The notes: generated by a model from the sequence alone, not told the origin. A stretch of DNA of 64,000 bases from Thamnaconus septentrionalis (GCA_009823395.1 CM020514.1:62001-126000), one strand, 5' to 3'; shown: positions 11,350 through 21,837, numbered from the stretch's first letter. Numbers and translations: made by a program.

Positions 11350-11604
11350 AGTCGTACGGGCAGTAACCACCTAGATCAACTTGCTACTTATAAGAATAAG
11401 TTGTCTCCTTAGCTTATTCAGAACTTATTATGAGCAATTTAACCATCTTAACAAAGAGCGAACCCTTAAGCATTGCGATGACCCCAAAAACCAGTGAAAC
11501 ATATTGTGTTCTTTAAGCACGACTATGAATTGCTGGGATCTAGGTGCCGTCAACAGTGCGCTGCTCTCTCCGTCCACCCTCATTCCAAACGCCTTGAAAC
11601 CAAT

Positions 11605-11644
<40 letters not shown>

Positions 11645-11700
11645 GTGTGCGTGTGACTATTTCGCCTGTTCTTACATTTTCTGTCATTCATGTAAAGTAC
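11350..11700. repeat. Dispersed repeat, pair of 52640-53035
   Basis: A plus-strand match with 52640-53035 covers GACCCCAAA.ACCAGT, the segment GCGCTGCTCTCTCCGTCCAC and TACATTTTCTGTCATT..AAAGTACT. Identity is roughly 80 percent by eye. The AT microsatellite at 11609 interrupts this copy. Both copies lie just outside the integrase/C48 element remnants but in the same orientation, although those elements are inverted relative to each other. The repeat is therefore probably an independent family. Confidence 0.6.
11609..11641. repeat. (AT)n microsatellite
   Basis: Perfect AT dinucleotide tract inside the dispersed repeat. Confidence 0.95.
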
Positions 11701-11744
11701 TAAGTCAGTAAAGGACGTCTAGCTGTATTATATTATTTATACAC

Positions 11745-11840
11745 ATACATATATATATATATATATACATACACACACATACATATTCACATATACACAT
11801 ACACATACACATATATACATACATACACTCACACGTGAGT
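11745..11840. repeat. Compound (AT)n/(CATA)n microsatellite
   Basis: AT run followed by CATACA and CACATA variants, ending in the palindrome ACTCACACGTGAGT. Confidence 0.9.
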
Positions 11841-11876
11841 GTGTGATTATTCTTCTATATTAATACTGTACTGTAC

Positions 11877-11937
11877 TTGATCACAGGTGCAGGCACTTTA
11901 CTAATTAAATTTGTAAATTTCCTGCACCTGTGATCAA
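11877..11937. repeat. Perfect 17-bp inverted repeat
   Basis: TTGATCACAGGTGCAGG at 11877-11893 is the exact reverse complement of 11921-11937, separated by 27 AT-rich bases. It would form a stable hairpin and may be the core of a small foldback element. No T tract follows, so it is not a terminator-like signal. Confidence 0.85.
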
Positions 11938-12059
11938 ACAGGTGCACTGATGAGAAGAGTCTGACTGACAGAGTAGAAAAGACAGACAATGGAAGACGGA
12001 AATAAAGGTAACAATGGACCCAAAACTACTAAGGGAAATGATGGTATATAAAGTCCATT

Positions 12060-13335
12060 ATCCATTAGATGTTTAAAGTGGCAAGATGTAAGGAAATCAT
12101 AACCAATCGGTGTCAAGGCCTTGGCAAACAAATAGAAGGAGTTGGACTTTGCCGCATGAGCGACAGGCACCACCCAAGACCTCTTGCATTCTTGTTCGCA
12201 TTCCACGCATCCATCTATTTGGTCACCTTGTTTGTGACCAAATAGATGGAATTCCTCATTATATTTGTCAACGAAAACCAAAAGGGCACATGGCAAAAGT
12301 GGTGCTCTCTGCCACTGAGGCGGACAAAATTTTTAAAGAATTCCACTGCAGCAGCATCAACCCACAATGCCATCACTAGTTCTAATTACTGGTCTGGCGT
12401 GCAAGCCGATATCAGAAAATGGGTTTGTGACAAGATGGATGGATGGACTCTATGGCCACCCTTTATCAATTTATTTCTTTAAGGTCCAATAACCATTTGA
12501 TTTGGTCGGGATGCACCTGACCGTGACAGAAGACGATAATCAATACATTTGTGCAATGGTTGATTATTTTACCAAATGGGCAAAAGCCTTACTCTGAAGA
12601 GTAAGTCAGCAGAAGAGGTCACTAGTTGTATTCTTAAATTTATATACACATATGGTGTACCTCAGAGACTGCTTACAGATCAGGGGACAGAGTTCAAAAT
12701 TAAGGTAAGACTCAAACTGTCCATTTGCTTTATATCATGCACCCGTTTTTGTTCAATGGATTTACAGCTAAATCGGAACCTGTGCTCTGAGTTAAACATT
12801 CAGTGGAGCTTTTGCTCACCCTTTCACCCCCAGACAACGGTTGGGTGGAAAAACTCAATGGCAACATACAGAGGTAAGTTACTTACTTTCTCCACATCTT
12901 CTAGGTTGAAACAAGTGATTATATGAAACATTTTCAGATCTCTGAACAGGCTCTCGAGATCAAAGCCCAGATCCTGGGACAAACGTGAAGGGGGGGGGGA
13001 ATGGCTCCAGAATTCCCAAAAAGCTGCAAAGGATTGCAAGGTTTCCACTGGTTCAGTGCAGTACGTCAAATGTCAATTAAAATACTGCTTGTCCGACTAG
13101 AGGTAAATCTCAGGCCACTCATTATGATTTGTCATTATAATAAAGTAGATTTCTGCAGCATATCTGTACCTCATAAAAAAAAATTCAAAGCTGTCAATGA
13201 AATTCTCACTGCCAAGGCTGAGGTCATTTGGGCAAAGTATGGCCCATACAGACGTTTTGCAGAGGACATTAAAACCTTGGCCCCAACCAAAGAGCTTGTC
13301 AGTGAGGTGACGTCGTCAACATCTTGATGAGACTC
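12060..13335 (+). pseudogene. Integrase element copy A (Gypsy-type integrase, Ginger-like), decayed
   Basis: Plus-strand exon-like pieces match those of the better copy at 53400-56400 minus. There is a zinc-binding region (KVVLSATEADKIFKEFH at 12290-12345, then YWSGVQADIRKWVCD). An integrase core follows, with SAEEVTSCILKFIYTYGVPQ and RLLTDQGTEF at 12606-12700 and NIQWSFCSPFHPQT at 12800. A linker exon carries EVIWAKYGPYRRFAEDIKTL at 13223-13285. Stops and frame changes occur throughout. Retroviral-type integrase cores interrupted by introns and followed by a protease are typical of Ginger-like DNA transposons and genes derived from them. The family name is an inference. Confidence 0.7.
12210..12250. 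repeat. Perfect 17-bp hairpin with 7-base loop
   Basis: TCCATCTATTTGGTCAC at 12210-12226 is exactly complementary to 12234-12250 around CTTGTTT. It lies where the zinc-binding exon of integrase copy A begins. Copy B has only a diverged single arm at 56325-56345. The second arm was probably created here by a local template-switch (inverted duplication) event. Confidence 0.85.
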
Positions 13336-13484
13336 TTGTTGTTGAATGTGAAATAGTGATGTTCATTTCCTCTTCCTCGTGTCCAGATTTTAAGTTGTTT
13401 TTCCATTGGCTAACACAAATTATTTATAACAATTATAGCGTGGCATAAAGTATGCTTTATAGTCTGCTTCCTGCAAAAGGTCAT

Positions 13485-13575
13485 GTATCCAAGCGAGTCC
13501 CGAACCATTTTTATTGACCCCTTTGGTGCCACTGCAAAACAACTGTGTCAGTGCAGGGACTCAAGGTAGGCCAAT
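13485..13575 (+). pseudogene. C48 protease exon, copy A
   Basis: The plus strand encodes a frame with VMYPSES, then IFIDPFGATAKQL, up to GGACTCAAGGTAGGCC, a splice donor. It matches the exon at 54020-54105 minus, where the aspartate of IDPFG is the expected second catalytic residue of Ulp1-type (C48) cysteine proteases. The neighbouring histidine exon is not recognisable in this copy. Confidence 0.6.
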
Positions 13576-13599
13576 CGCAGTTGTAGTGGAGGGAGGATG

Positions 13600-15322
13600 A
13601 TTGTTTAATCTAACCGATCAAACTCCCTAAGGAATGAAACGGATGCCAAATATATAAAAATGGATTTAACATGCAGTTCTCACTCTGACCGCTAGAGGGA
13701 CTCCGAGGGGGTAGGGAGTGGGAGGGGGTGGCGCCGTCCCTACTCCCACGAACGGACCGACTCGGGACAGAGGAAGCGAATATTTGATATGAATTTTCAC
13801 AGACACCACTTGCTCTTGATTGTCAGTGTGAGCAAGAAACACTAGAATCAGCCTCAAATACCGTTTCACCTTAACGGTGAGTTCTTGGCCGGTACGCAGG
13901 GATTTGAACCACACTTTAATAACCCAGCCAAACAACGACGTCAGGTTCAATACACATTTATTATAACAAACACCAAACAGTTTAAACAAAGCAGTATGAT
14001 ATAAAATGACCACGAAAGCCACCAGCAACGAAGGGTATCTCTGTGCGTGTTGTGTGGCGTGTGGGTGTGTGTGTGTGACTGGGAGCGGACACTAAACTGA
14101 GACCTAAAGTAGCAAAATAAAAGGAAAGAAAAATGATGACCTATCGGCCGTTTAGAACAGCCCACCAAACTGTTTACGGCTTTGGAATTTAAGACCAAAT
14201 TTATTATGATGCATACCAGACTTCAGAACAATAGCGGTGGCGAGGCTTCGTTGGATGGCGTCGGCCAGCAGGGGATCGGGAGATCACAGCGTGATGGTCC
14301 TCAAGGTGGTCCTGGGAGATCGTACCGGGCCGTTCGGGTCCGGCAGCGCGCAGGGAGCTCAGATGGACACACCAAACTCACTGAAAGCCCGTTATGCTCT
14401 TGTCTGTTAGATGTCTTCACTGGCAGTTTAGCATCGACGTGCGCTCTTCTTGGCGTAATCCGAGATAATTGCGGTGATCAAACAAACTACTCAGTTACTT
14501 CGAAGGCGAAATGTTGAGCCAATTAAAAAAAAAAAAACAGAAAAAGGAAAAATGACAAAAATCGGTCTTTAGATCGCAGAAGGGAAAAAGTTAAACAGGT
14601 AAAAATTAAAATGAAAGTAGCGATCTCGGATCGAGTCTCAGTTCAAATCAGCTGCCGACTAAAATACGGAAAATGGGCTTAATGCCGACACAAAAACGAC
14701 TTAAACAAAAGCGAATAATCAAGACAAAAATGAACTAAATAAGAGAGGAAGACGAACGAAAGCGAGGCCTTTACAAAGCGAGGAAGAGAAATTTCTGAGC
14801 AGCAGGTGAAATTCACTAGCTTAAAGTTTGGGGACGAGGCGGTATCCCGCTCTCCGAGAACCAATGAAAAGGCTGCTCAGACCCTAAAACTGATAGATAC
14901 GCCTACGCTAGTTGTGTATGATGAACATGTATGTAGTGTAGGTTTCGTTGCTGATAAACCAATAAACCAATAAAACCGACAATGACTGAAACGAACACAG
15001 GATGAATAAACACAATCACATTGCCTTTTTCTTGGCTGGGACAACCTTAAGAAAAAGGGAAGAAACGAAACCGACTAAGCAGAAAGAAACGACATTACCT
15101 TCACAAGCATATTGAACCGTCTTAATTATAAAAGTACCACATATATCCAAAAATATACATAAGCCTAATCTAAACACACATACCGAAAAGTGAGATTTTA
15201 ATAAAACAGGGTAACAGAAGGTATAAACAAGCCTTTATTTTACTTTTGCCGACATAATTATAGATATATGAAACACAGATTACTGGCGTATATGAGTGTC
15301 TGTATCTATATGATTATATATG

Positions 15323-15402
<80 letters not shown>

Positions 15403-15780
15403 ATGCTAGAAATAGCTAGAGACACGAGTGTGCCATAGTTGTGACCCTAGTGAGAGTGAAGGTTATTAGAGTGTAGCATGGGGCATGTAAGAGAAATGTG
15501 GGAGAGGAAAGAATCAACTGTGTAGCAGAGGAGATAAACTAGTGAAACGTTTGTCCAAGTCTGAATCAACTGAATGCAAGTCCTTCACGAACATCTGGTG
15601 TTGTTGTCCAAAGCTGAGGAATGTCCTGGAGCAGATAAGAGTCGTAAACCATGGGGTAATCCCAAGCAGGACCCCCGTTCCTGGCGCCAGATCCTCTCGG
15701 GCTGACCCCCTGTGATTTGTGGGAAAGTGTCTTCCTAAAGTGGGTACTACGGTCTTTCCTGACCCCAAATGAGATCTGAT
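13600..15780. mobile_element. About 2.1 kb of extra DNA within copy A (unclassified insertion, LTR-like traits)
   Basis: In copy B the two C48 exons that correspond to 13485-13575 and 15800-15980 are about 90 bases apart. Here they are separated by more than 2.2 kb. The extra DNA lacks integrase or protease similarity. It has a GC-rich start, an AATAAA-like TTATAATAAA on the minus strand near 13950, purine-rich tracts and a long AT microsatellite. It could be an inserted LTR retroelement piece, but no duplicated ends were identified. Confidence 0.45.
15308..15402. repeat. (AT)n-(TG)n microsatellite
   Basis: Long perfect AT tract ending in TGTGTGTGTGTG. Confidence 0.97.
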
Positions 15781-15799
15781 CATCAGGAGAGTCGCATCA

Positions 15800-16060
15800 C
15801 AGCCAAACTGTATCCTCCAAATATTTCTCAGTGGAACTGCGAAACAGTTCCACACCCACCAAACGATGCAACATCTTTACTTTTGTTTCCTATGAGATTG
15901 CAGAATGGCTCCTCAAAGGAGAGCCACTAAACTTTTCCACCGAGGATTACACCCTTTTGGACAACTCTGGTAAGTTGACTGTATATGAGTTGTCTTCAGG
16001 CTTTTGGTATTTGGCGTAATTTTTTGTGTACCACAATTTGGCAGAGCTTTGCATGTCGTC
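15800..16060 (+). pseudogene. C48 protease last exons, copy A
   Basis: Translation gives ISQWNCETVPHP, matching ISRWNCETVPHPTQ in copy B. It is followed by FVSYEIAEWLLKGEPLNFST, matching the exon at 53680-53770 minus. In this copy the segment that should hold the catalytic glutamine and cysteine (TQKDGTSCG in copy B) is altered to PNDAT and beyond, so it is inactive. Confidence 0.6.
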
Positions 16061-16139
16061 CATGAGGAATATGGGCACATGGATTCTCAGTCATTCAATG
16101 GGTAGAAGTTTTGTTTTAGTCTCAAGAAATAATGTCTAA

Positions 16140-16366
16140 TGCTTGTAGCTGAGCATGGCCATGTAGGAAATCCGGTACTCATTGGCGTCAATGCGATCCC
16201 AATGTAAAAAATAAAAAAAAAAATAAAAAAAAAATAACTTTCGGTGAAAGCGGGGCGTTTGGAACCGATGCCCAACAATTGCAGGGCTCACGTCCAAATG
16301 CATGAACCTCTTGTAACAGTATTTAGAGTTCAGAAAAGTGGAAAGCATCATAGGTCCCCTTTAACA
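16140..16366. mobile_element. End fragment of a TTAA-type transposon
   Basis: The sequence ends in CATCATAGGTCCCCTTTAA, which in reverse complement starts TTAAAGGGGACCTATGATG. That resembles the terminus of the 3-kb TTAA element nearby (TTAAAGGTCCCATATTATG). Only one end is visible, so this is a truncated relative. Confidence 0.4.
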
Positions 16367-16424
16367 AACAAAGGTTTATTAACTCTAGAGGTATAAGTAG
16401 TGATGTCCGCCCTGACACGGGGCG

Positions 16425-19400
16425 TTAAAGGTCCCATATTATGCCACTTTTCCACTTCTTAAAATAGTTCTCAAATGTGTAAAAGACCTGTCTGTGACCT
16501 GCATTAGTCAAAATTGACTTTGGATCTAATATTTTTGCTGTCCCTAAATCTGCAAAAAAAAAAAATCGCTCCTTTCAGAACAGCCCGTTTTAGGGCCTGT
16601 CACCTTTATGTTAATGAGCTGCACCTGGCCACGCCCTTCTCTCTCGAACGGGCTGTGGCTTCGGCTCCGGTAGCCATGCGCTAATGTTGTGAATGCGAAG
16701 CGACTCGGTCATGGCTAGCAGAAGCAGTGTGGTGCAACCGTACCAGTTTGAGCCAGAGTCTGACACAGAGGGAGAGGCTTCGGCAGAAATACGGACTCAA
16801 CGACTGCAGCAGGACATTTCAGAGTGGTAAGATACAAATACTGTGCGTCTTTCTATTTTAAAGTTTTTACTTTGTGCGTTGTTACACTGTTACTTACACG
16901 TTAGCTCATGCTAACGGCTTCGTCGCCCCGTTCTCGTCATTACTTCGAGCTCTTCTGGTGAAAGAGTATTTTTCTAAACAGTGCAGTAACGTTATACTCA
17001 TCTCTCCTCCGTATATTCTTCAAGTCTACCTATAAAAAAAAAAGAAAGTTGTCGTCACGGAGCTGTTAATAACCCCAGCAAATACTCAGACTGCTACCAG
17101 CATAATGCTAAAACTAAAAGGATACTTAACTATCAAACTATGTAACTAGGCAAAAACTATATATACATATAAAGTCTTGCAACGTTTTCAGCAGAGCTGT
17201 CTTGACATAAAAACAAACAGCCTTTTTTTTCCTAGGTATTTTGAATGTACCTTTTTTTGTTTGTTGTTGTCTGTATCCACAATATGTCATTGTCAAAATT
17301 AGAGGCAGTGCCATGTTGCTTAAAATGCCACTGTTCTCCATCTCAACGTCAGACAAATGTCACAAGTCTTATCCAACTCTGCTTGTGTTGGCAACTTTCA
17401 TTCAGGTGAAATTATAACTTTTTTCTTTTGACAGGTGCTCCTGTGGAAACTGTAACACCATGCCCACGGAGAAGGAAAATGTATGCTGCTTGGAGAGATA
17501 CAGGTAAGAGTCAAGATATCAAAAATGAAATCTAGTTTGTCTTGATTATGGTTTATTGCATACATCTTTGAGACACAATGGCATTTATACTTTGTACTAT
17601 CTTGTAGGTTAGCAGATGCCTGCAGGAGGTTGAGGGGGACCTCAAATGCATGGTGGACCATCCAGGATTGGAGCCAGTATGCCTAAATAGGTTCATTTAA
17701 AATTAAAATCAAAGATTTTATGGATTACTTCTTTGCTTCAGTGGGTATAAAAATGTAACTGTAATAAAGTGTGACAAACAGGATATCTGTGTGTTTTTTT
17801 TTCATAAGCAAGCAATGTGTATGTAACCTAATAATTGACAGGAGTCATTTCAGTATATACGCAAACATTTATTGCCATTGAATTATTTACAGATAAGTTA
17901 TAAATGTGATACTTGCAACACAGTATCCTTAGACCATCACATCAACTGAGGAAACAACATACATACAAGAAAACTATTTACAACTACACATAAAAAAAAA
18001 AAGTGAACTTGGAGCCAACGATGACAGCTTCTGGTGGGAGTAGAGCCAGGGTGAACATGTCCTAAACAGATATTGACAATGTTAATTATACTTTAGTATT
18101 AGAATTGCAAGAGAGTAGAGGGGAGCAAAGAAAGGGGAGAATTAGCCATATGTTATAGCAGGCAAAACCACAAAAATAAATTGTTATATAAATAAAAGTT
18201 ATGTAACCACTGCACTAAGTATCTTGTCCAATGTCTTGTAGTCACATGGGGATTAGAACACATGTTATCACCCCCCACTATGTATGTGAGCTGGTGTTTA
18301 GCTTGCAATTAACATTTGAATGAGGAAAAGATGGGCGTAGGCTGAGTATCAACGATGAGTCAAAACAAGACTGACGTTTTATGTGAGAGAGGAAGGAGCT
18401 TTGAGACAAATCAAAGCCAATCTTTTAGAAGCCCAAAACTCACGCTTATTTATGAAAAGCCTTTTTGTGTCTAAAAGTAGGCTGTCACCCTGATTTTGCA
18501 GACACACACACCTCTCAGGTTAGCTTCAACTGCTGCGGCTAACCTACCATGAAGTTACTGGAATCGAATTGAGTTTGATAATCACCAGGCCGAAAGCGGA
18601 GGTTATTTCTTAGAACACATTTTCACACAGCTTTCTACTAACGTCCCGTTTATTTTTACATTACATTTGCGTTTAAGCGTAGCGTTAACGTTACTGCAGA
18701 GACTATGTTGTAGCGTTAGTTTACAACAGTAACGTTGACTTTACGTTAGCTGCAATGCTAAAAACACATTGAAAGGATAGGAAAGGAACGAAGGCTCAAC
18801 AGTACATCAAAATAAAATGTTAAAACTTACATCTTCCACGTTTGTAGTGGTGTCACGAACCGTTGGGACGATCCATTCTTTGTGTTTAAGCGAAGTGCAA
18901 ATCCAGCTTTGAACTGCCTTTCAAACAGTCCTTCGTGAGATGGTTAGCACACACATACAACAGTTTTGGAACTGCTGTCGGTACACGTCCTGAAAAAAAA
19001 AAAATAATCCACCGTCTTCCCAAAGACTCGGACGACGGACTTGGAAAAAGACTGGGATGCTCATTTGTGCAGCCAGAACCAGACAACCTTCTTCCTGATC
19101 GTAGTTTTGCCATTGTTCTCACCGGGCGTTTGCGAGCAGAAGAAAATGGCGCAGCTTCTGGACTTTTCGGGGTTGTGACAAACCTTTCCCAGGCGCGGTG
19201 CCACTAACCTGAGGTGGCGGCGGGTCGAGTGCACTTCCGTGTCTTGGTGACATCACCATGTCACGAAGTACGATCTGCCCGTTTGAAGCACAAATGTTCG
19301 AAAGTAGGAAAAACTGAAGACGGTCAAGGACGGACTTTTTTCATATCGGGGGGGATCGTAGACTTGCCGGGGATGCATATTATTGATAGAAAACCGCACT

Positions 19401-19432
19401 AAAGTGCATTTTGCATACTATGGGACCTTTAA
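16425..19432 (+). mobile_element. TTAA-flanked DNA transposon, 3.0 kb, copy A
   Basis: TTAA occurs at both limits (16425-16428 and 19429-19432). Inside them are terminal inverted repeats AGGTCCCATATTATGC and, read inward from the right, AGGTCCCATAGTATGC, matching at 15 of 16 positions. TTAA duplication is the hallmark of piggyBac and Kolobok superfamilies. The AGG start favours Kolobok, but no transposase is recognised, so the superfamily is uncertain. Its left 2.3 kb recur at 57888-60245 with high identity. It carries the three-exon minigene described separately. Confidence 0.85.
16711..17700 (+). pseudogene. Three-exon cysteine-rich minigene in the transposon, copy A (P2X7 ballast-like)
   Basis: Exons are inferred at 16711-16826, 17435-17503 and 17608-17700, each bounded by clear GT..AG sites. 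Exon 1 starts MASRSSVVQPYQFEPESD and ends in a split tryptophan codon. Exon 2 gives CSCGNCNTMPTEKENVCCLE. Exon 3 in the frame used by copy B gives VDHPGLEPVCLNRFI and a stop. The WCxCGxC..MPT..E..CC and DHPGxEPVCL signatures resemble the start of the P2X7 receptor cytoplasmic ballast domain, a zinc-binding cysteine-rich module that also occurs outside P2X7. In this copy exon 2 ends one base short (GAGAGATACAG where copy B has GAGATACCACAG), so exon 3 is read out of frame. A polyadenylation signal AATAAA follows at 17763. Function unknown. Confidence 0.6.
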
Positions 19433-19664
19433 ACCACGCCCCACAACTCAATAGGTGTTTTTCTGAAGCACTGCTCCGGAGCTTGCTTCAAATCACGTGA
19501 CTGATGACGTTTGAACCACTTCACTGCTTCATTCAGACTGAATCAGCTGGCTGGTTTGGTTCAATGGGCGGGGCTTTGAAAGACTGGCGGGTCTCAGTTG
19601 AGTTTAAAATGGATGAAACGGAATGATTTGATTAGCGTTCGGTTTGCTTTCTTATTGCTCTGCA

Positions 19665-19721
19665 ATGGAACCAACCAGGAAGAGATTTGAAGTCTGGGAG
19701 CATTTTGAAATTGTGCGCTGA
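19665..19721 (+). pseudogene. BED zinc-finger start of a hAT-type transposase
   Basis: The short frame MEPTRKRFEVWEHFEIV followed by a stop resembles the first residues of hAT transposases, whose BED finger begins with a similar basic stretch and VWxHF. The cysteine and histidine ligands that should follow are absent, so only a fragment remains. Confidence 0.4.
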
Positions 19722-19894
19722 GCGGTCTCTCTCTCTCTCAGCAATGATTCATTTATTTTTCATTCATTATTTATTTAATGTTGGCCTGAGGAACAAATTT
19801 CATTCAAGATGAATATATCAAGCTGAACCTTGATATATTGGTAGGGCAAACAAGAAGGAAAAGGAACACATGAAATGAAGTTTGCGTCAGTTTT

Positions 19895-20010
19895 ATTTAG
19901 AAATAGATACTTTATTAATCCCCAGAGAGAAATTTGTGTGTTCAGTTGCCAACATACACACAAGGCCATACAAAAACACAGAATCATAAAACACAGAGTA
20001 AAAGTTGACG
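19895..20010. mobile_element. Fish LINE 3' end-like fragment
   Basis: The phrase GATACTTTATTAATCCCCAG followed by AGAGAAATTTGTGTGTTCAG is a well-known kind of 3' end of fish non-LTR elements. Without coding sequence the clade cannot be named. Confidence 0.4.
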
Positions 20011-20399
20011 ATGGTAATAACAACAAAAGTGCACACTTGCTCGGGTCATCAACCTTTTGCATGGCTGCAGTACAACCAATGTGCCAGCAGATGACCCCAC
20101 ATTCTTAATGAATAAGGCTTCGAGTAGTGAACCAATTTTCAACACAGTAGTCCAAAAGGGTTCAAAGCCTCATGAAGCCTCATTTGGACATCACTACATG
20201 AAACCAAAAGCTAGACCAAATCTAATAAGACTTAAACTCAAAATCTTTCACACGGAGGAAAACAATGGGGCTATGAATGTACAAACAGAAAAAAAGATTA
20301 ATCAACAACAGAAACTCACTCATAAAAAGCGGCACAGAAACAGGAACATACATTTGTATAAAGAACTATGACTAAAAACAAAATATTATCCCAAGCAAA

Positions 20400-20665
20400 C
20401 CAAAAACAATCACTCAATTTCAGAGGAAAATTGTCTTCGTGTGAACTCTTAAGTGGCCGTGGCCATGTTCTGGCACAGGACAAGAGAGACGCAGCCTATT
20501 TAAACACACAAGGTAACGAGGCACAGGTGGAACCAATGGATAATTAGGTCAGACGCACAGGTGGCACAAGAGGACATGATCTAAAATGAGAAGAAGGTGG
20601 TCGGGTCTTAAAAATCAACATCATCATCAAACAGGAAATGACGAGACAAAAACCCCATGACAGGA
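20400..20665 (-). repeat. Interspersed repeat, inverted pair of 24380-24600
   Basis: Read on the minus strand this shows the same order of phrases as 24380-24600 on the plus strand: CATGGGGTTTTTGTCTCGTC, ATTTCCTGTTTG, CACCTGTG, CGTTACC and GTGTTTAAATAG, then an end rich in GTCT. Both look like decayed copies of one fish repeat family with a TATA-like TTTAAATAG, possibly an LTR. Confidence 0.5.
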
Positions 20666-21040
20666 CAATCCTCACCACAATGACACTTGCATGTTCTATG
20701 AACAAAAACAGACACACTAATTGTTAATTTAGCAATTTATTAAAGAATAAACATTAACATGCACCACATTTTTTGAGTTTAGGTTCTAGATTTTTTTTTA
20801 CAATCTGCCTGGTCTAAATCGGTTAAGCAGCGGGTTAGCCCTGATCCAGGGAAACAAACGTACAAAATAAGCGATCAATAATTCAGAACAATAAGACTGC
20901 AGTTCAACATTAACAAAGCTAATAGCTTTCAATCTCACAATAGGACTGCAGTTCAAAATGAACAAGATGAACAGCTTTTTGTCCCCATGAAACAACTCAA
21001 CTCAACTCTGTGGCTCCTTTCTAATGCATAGCGCCAGAAA
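20666..21040. other. No recognisable feature
   Basis: Moderately AT-rich. The phrase ACTGCAGTTCAA is repeated near 20895 and 20948 in a local duplication of about 50 bp. No gene is visible. Confidence 0.45.
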
Positions 21041-21275
21041 ATGGCATTGGTCCAAAGTCCCATTAGTCCGACAGTCGGAGTAATGGAACGTCAGACTATT
21101 GGGATGCGCGTTTGTCAGAAAGTACCGATGACAGTTCGAACTAATGGGACGTCCCATTGGTCACACGTCCTATTGGTCCGACTTGTGGTCGATTTGGTTG
21201 GACTAATGGGACGTCGGACCAATGGGAAATTTGTCAGACTAATGGGACGTCAGACTAATGGGAAGTTCCTGCATA
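21041..21275. repeat. Array of a 15-bp motif in both orientations
   Basis: The motif GACTAATGGGACGTC or close variants occurs at about 21079, 21093, 21138, 21201, 21217, 21237 and 21253. Its reverse complement occurs near 21046, 21057, 21151 and 21166. Neighbouring copies form dyads, such as ACTAATGGGACGTCCCATTGGT at 21140. Spacing is irregular, so it is neither a simple satellite nor a CRISPR-like array. Confidence 0.8.
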
Positions 21276-21837
21276 GCACAGCCACTTCTGCATTGCCTCC
21301 TCGTACTGCTTTTCAGTCTGCTTCTGGTCAAATTGATGAGCAGCTGCTGTGAAAAAGAAGAAAGAAAGAAATACAATACTTGTTATAAAAGCAGCTGTGG
21401 TCACACTCCATTCAAAAGTGACAAATGTCCAGTGTCTTTTTTAGTGACGAACTAACTACTACTAACCCACAAAACATAATATGAGTATCACTGCTTAAAA
21501 TACTTTGAGATACTCAAAGCTTCTAACGTCAAATATTTACTCAACCTAAACTCACATTCACTCAGGCCCACACACACACAGCAAGCAAAAGAAAATAAAC
21601 CCCTTGCAGGCCTGATATGGTGATTTGAGAGTTCGGAAATCTAGTTTAAATCCAAGTTTAAATCCAAGTTCCGGGAGAGTGATTAGGAAAGGTGTTACCT
21701 CCAAACCAGACGAAATGATTACCCGGAGTCCGGAGAGCGACACGGCATGTGGACCGAGGACAGACCGGCTAGCAGGCGGTGAGGCTTCCGTGATGGCCTG
21801 GTTCTAAGGAAGAGGAAGGTCACAGACAAATTCCGTT

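Larger units (their letters stand above)
16398..20196 (+). mobile_element. Possible hAT-like element hosting the TTAA transposon
   Basis: TAGTGATGTCC at 16398-16408 is the inverted match of 20186-20196. Between the TTAA element and the right end lies a start codon followed by MEPTRKRFEVWEHFEIV, the beginning of a BED-type zinc finger as in hAT transposases. If the TTAA element is removed, the flanks join as GGGGCG-TTAA-ACCACGCC. The 8-bp flanks do not match each other, so the target-site duplication is lost or the two ends belong to different insertions. Confidence 0.45.

Noticed and set aside
21041..21275. CRISPR-like or satellite array
   Set aside because: Spacing is irregular, both orientations occur and the DNA is vertebrate.
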